NCBI GenBank assembly: GCA_041584055.1
Contig: JBFHER010000168.1
Span: 1 to 8,643 of the forward strand
Length of the DNA: 8,643 bases
Direction of reading: 5' to 3'
Source of the DNA: JBFHER01 sp041584055
GTDB taxonomy: Bacteria > Bacteroidota > Bacteroidia > Bacteroidales > UBA5342
Position 1 is the first letter of the stretch. Every line of letters begins with the position of its first letter. A model generated the notes under the pieces. That model saw only the letters and a list, made by a program, of their open reading frames with translations, did no database searches and was not told the DNA's origin. Below are positions 6,811-8,643 of this stretch, in pieces. A program made the translations under genes and the position numbers.

Positions 6811-8643
6811 TTAATGCGCCTCCAGCCAGTTTTCTCCAAAGCCACACTCCACAGTTAAAGGAAGACTTAAGGATACGGCATGCTCCATTTCGTAGGTAAC
6901 AAGTTCCTTTAAAGCATCCATTTCCGGTTTGAAAGCTTCGAAGTTCAATTCATCATGCACCTGAAGAATCATTTTTGATTTCAGACCCCGCTCATCGATC
7001 TTTTTTTGAATGTTGATCATTGCCAGTTTAATAATGTCGGCCGCAGATCCCTGAATGGGAGCATTGATTGCGTTTCTTTCAGCCACACCGCGCACAACAC
7101 CATTGCGGGAATTAATGTCAGGCAAATACCGTCTGCGTTGAAAGATCGTTTCAACATAGCCTCTCTCACGTGCGTCACTCACACACTTCTCCATAAATTG
7201 TTTCACACCTGAGAAGTTCTCAAAGTAACCATCTATAAGCTCTTTGGCTTCTTTTCGTGAGATATTTAATCGCTCTGCCAATCCAAAAGCCGAAATTCCG
7301 TAGATAATTCCAAAATTGGCCGTTTTCGCCTTCCGGCGCATGTCTGCATCCACCTCAGAAACAGGGATTCCATATATTTTAGCAGCAGTGCTTGCATGAA
7401 TGTCTTCACCTTTGTTAAAGGCTTCCAGCATATTTGCATCCTGACTAAGGTGAGCCATTAAACGTAACTCAACCTGTGAATAATCAGCCGAAAAGAAAAG
7501 ATAATCTGCATGCGGCACCACAAAAGCTTTTCGAAGCTCACGTCCTGCAGCATCCCTGATGGGAATATTTTGAAGATTCGGGTTTGTTGAACTTAAACGA
7601 CCGGTTGCTGCAATGGCCTGATTATAGGATGTGTGAATTCTCTTTGTCCTGGGATTGACCAATTCCGGCAAAGCATCCACATAGGTGCTCAGCAATTTTT
7701 TCAAACCCCTGAACTCAAGTATATCTTCAACGATTGGATGCTTTCCTTTTAATTTTTGCAACACATCTTCAGAGGTTGAATATTGTCCTGATTTTGTTTT
7801 TTTCGCCTTTTCATCGATCTTCATTTGATCAAAAAGGACCTCTCCAACCTGTTTTGGTGATCCTACATTAAACGTGACTCCCGCCTGTTCGATGATTGAA
7901 GCTTCGAGTTTTGCGATGTGTTCAACCAATTGGATCGAATATACTTTTAATGCTTCAGTATCAAGTGAAACACCTGTGTCCTCCATTTCAACCAATACCC
8001 TTAGCAGCGGCATCTCGATGTCCTTAAAAAGCGATTCAAGTTGGCCACTTTTCAGTTCAGGGGCTAATTTGTATTTCAATTGCAAGGTGATGTCCGCATC
8101 CTCAGCGGCATAGTCTTTTACCGTCTCTATCAGAACATCGCGCATTGAACTCTGATTTTTTCCTTTCTTCCCAATGAGCTCTTCTGTTTTAACAGTATCA
8201 TAATTAAGGTAATTGATGGCCAGTTCATCCAGATTATGCTTTTGATCGGGTGAAATGAGGTAATGCGCAATCATTGTATCAAACAAAGGACCCTTCACCT
8301 TCACATTGTAATTTCGCATGACCAGGATATCATATTTTATATTCTGACCGATTTTCAGGATTTGTTCATCCTCAAGCACTGCTCTGAATTCTTCAACAAT
8401 TGCAAGCGCTGCCTTCCTATCAGCAGGCACCGGCACATAAAATGCTTCTCCTTCAGCATAAGCAAATGCCATTCCAACAAGTTCCGCATCCTGTACATTT
8501 AAACTCGTTGTTTCCGTGTCAAAACAAAACTCTTTTTTTACAGCAAGTTCTGCCCTGAGTGAAGCGCGTTTTTGAGCATTGTCCATAAGGTAGTAGGCAT
8601 GTTTAACGCTATGAATATTTCCCCGATCCTTTGGCAACTCTGC
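6811..8643 (-). CDS. polA: DNA polymerase I, proofreading and polymerase domains (5' partial)
   Basis: The frame runs off the right edge of the window. The visible 610 residues are the Klenow-like part, and the 5'-nuclease domain expected in a full PolA (about 920-950 residues in this phylum) would lie outside. A TTG near 8637 is internal, not the start. The 3'-5' exonuclease domain (about 1-200) has its acidic residues intact: FDTETTS (D42, E44), IGQNIKYD (D105) and DYAAEDAD (Y178, D182), so proofreading should be active. The polymerase domain shows TGRLSSTNPNLQNIP, motif A SADYSQVELR with D387, the O-helix RRKAKTANFGIIYG (Arg, Lys and Phe444), and motif C QVHDELNFE with D564. Phe rather than Tyr at the O-helix position is the E. 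coli type and favours discrimination against dideoxynucleotides. The enzyme fills repair gaps and removes RNA primers. The gene ends 123 bases before the tatC start. Confidence 0.98.
   Translation of the reverse strand, partial: AELPKDRGNIHSVKHAYYLMDNAQKRASLRAELAVKKEFCFDTETTSLNVQDAELVGMAFAYAEGEAFYVPVPADRKAALAIVEEFRAVLEDEQILKIGQNIKYDILVMRNYNVKVKGPLFDTMIAHYLISPDQKHNLDELAINYLNYDTVKTEELIGKKGKNQSSMRDVLIETVKDYAAEDADITLQLKYKLAPELKSGQLESLFKDIEMPLLRVLVEMEDTGVSLDTEALKVYSIQLVEHIAKLEASIIEQAGVTFNVGSPKQVGEVLFDQMKIDEKAKKTKSGQYSTSEDVLQKLKGKHPIVEDILEFRGLKKLLSTYVDALPELVNPRTKRIHTSYNQAIAATGRLSSTNPNLQNIPIRDAAGRELRKAFVVPHADYLFFSADYSQVELRLMAHLSQDANMLEAFNKGEDIHASTAAKIYGIPVSEVDADMRRKAKTANFGIIYGISAFGLAERLNISRKEAKELIDGYFENFSGVKQFMEKCVSDARERGYVETIFQRRRYLPDINSRNGVVRGVAERNAINAPIQGSAADIIKLAMINIQKKIDERGLKSKMILQVHDELNFEAFKPEMDALKELVTYEMEHAVSLSLPLTVECGFGENWLEAH

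Noticed and set aside
8635..8637. TTG as the start of polA
   Set aside because: The frame continues to the window edge, and a complete polA needs an upstream 5'-nuclease domain, so the gene is simply cut by the window.

Overview
The window looks like a chromosomal core-genome segment of a Bacteroidota bacterium, probably of the Cytophagales or a related order. Four signs support this: a PorZ-like protein with a type IX secretion (T9SS) C-terminal sorting domain, a TonB-receptor-like beta-barrel ending in Phe, two Bacteroidota-type promoters (-7 box TAnnTTTG with a poor -33 TTTG), and A/T-rich start regions without Shine-Dalgarno sequences. Base composition is moderately AT-rich and even across the window. 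No insertion sequence, phage gene, tRNA, rRNA, CRISPR array or long repeat was seen.

Layout. Positions 2-850 (+) hold the C-terminal part of an outer-membrane beta-barrel protein whose beginning lies left of the window. It converges on a minus-strand block that fills the rest. In transcription order (right to left) this block is polA (cut by the right edge), tatC, a GT4-like glycosyltransferase with a TTG start, rdgB, porZ-like and cvpA-like. Intergenic gaps are 40 to 135 bases, so no stretch over 300 bases lacks a gene.

Transcription units. tatC and the glycosyltransferase each have their own Bacteroidota-type promoter, and a terminator-like hairpin separates them. rdgB, porZ and cvpA are closely spaced (27 and 47 bases) and probably form one operon, but no promoter upstream of rdgB could be recognised.

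Functions. polA (repair and Okazaki-fragment processing) and rdgB (cleansing of deaminated purine nucleotides) are housekeeping genes. tatC exports folded proteins across the inner membrane. PorZ acts at the cell surface in T9SS cargo attachment to lipopolysaccharide. The glycosyltransferase presumably builds a surface or secreted glycan. The cvpA-like gene encodes a small membrane protein, and the plus-strand gene an outer-membrane barrel. Envelope and export functions are therefore over-represented, but the evidence does not show that these genes form one system. I found no convincing novel system; the findings are modest.
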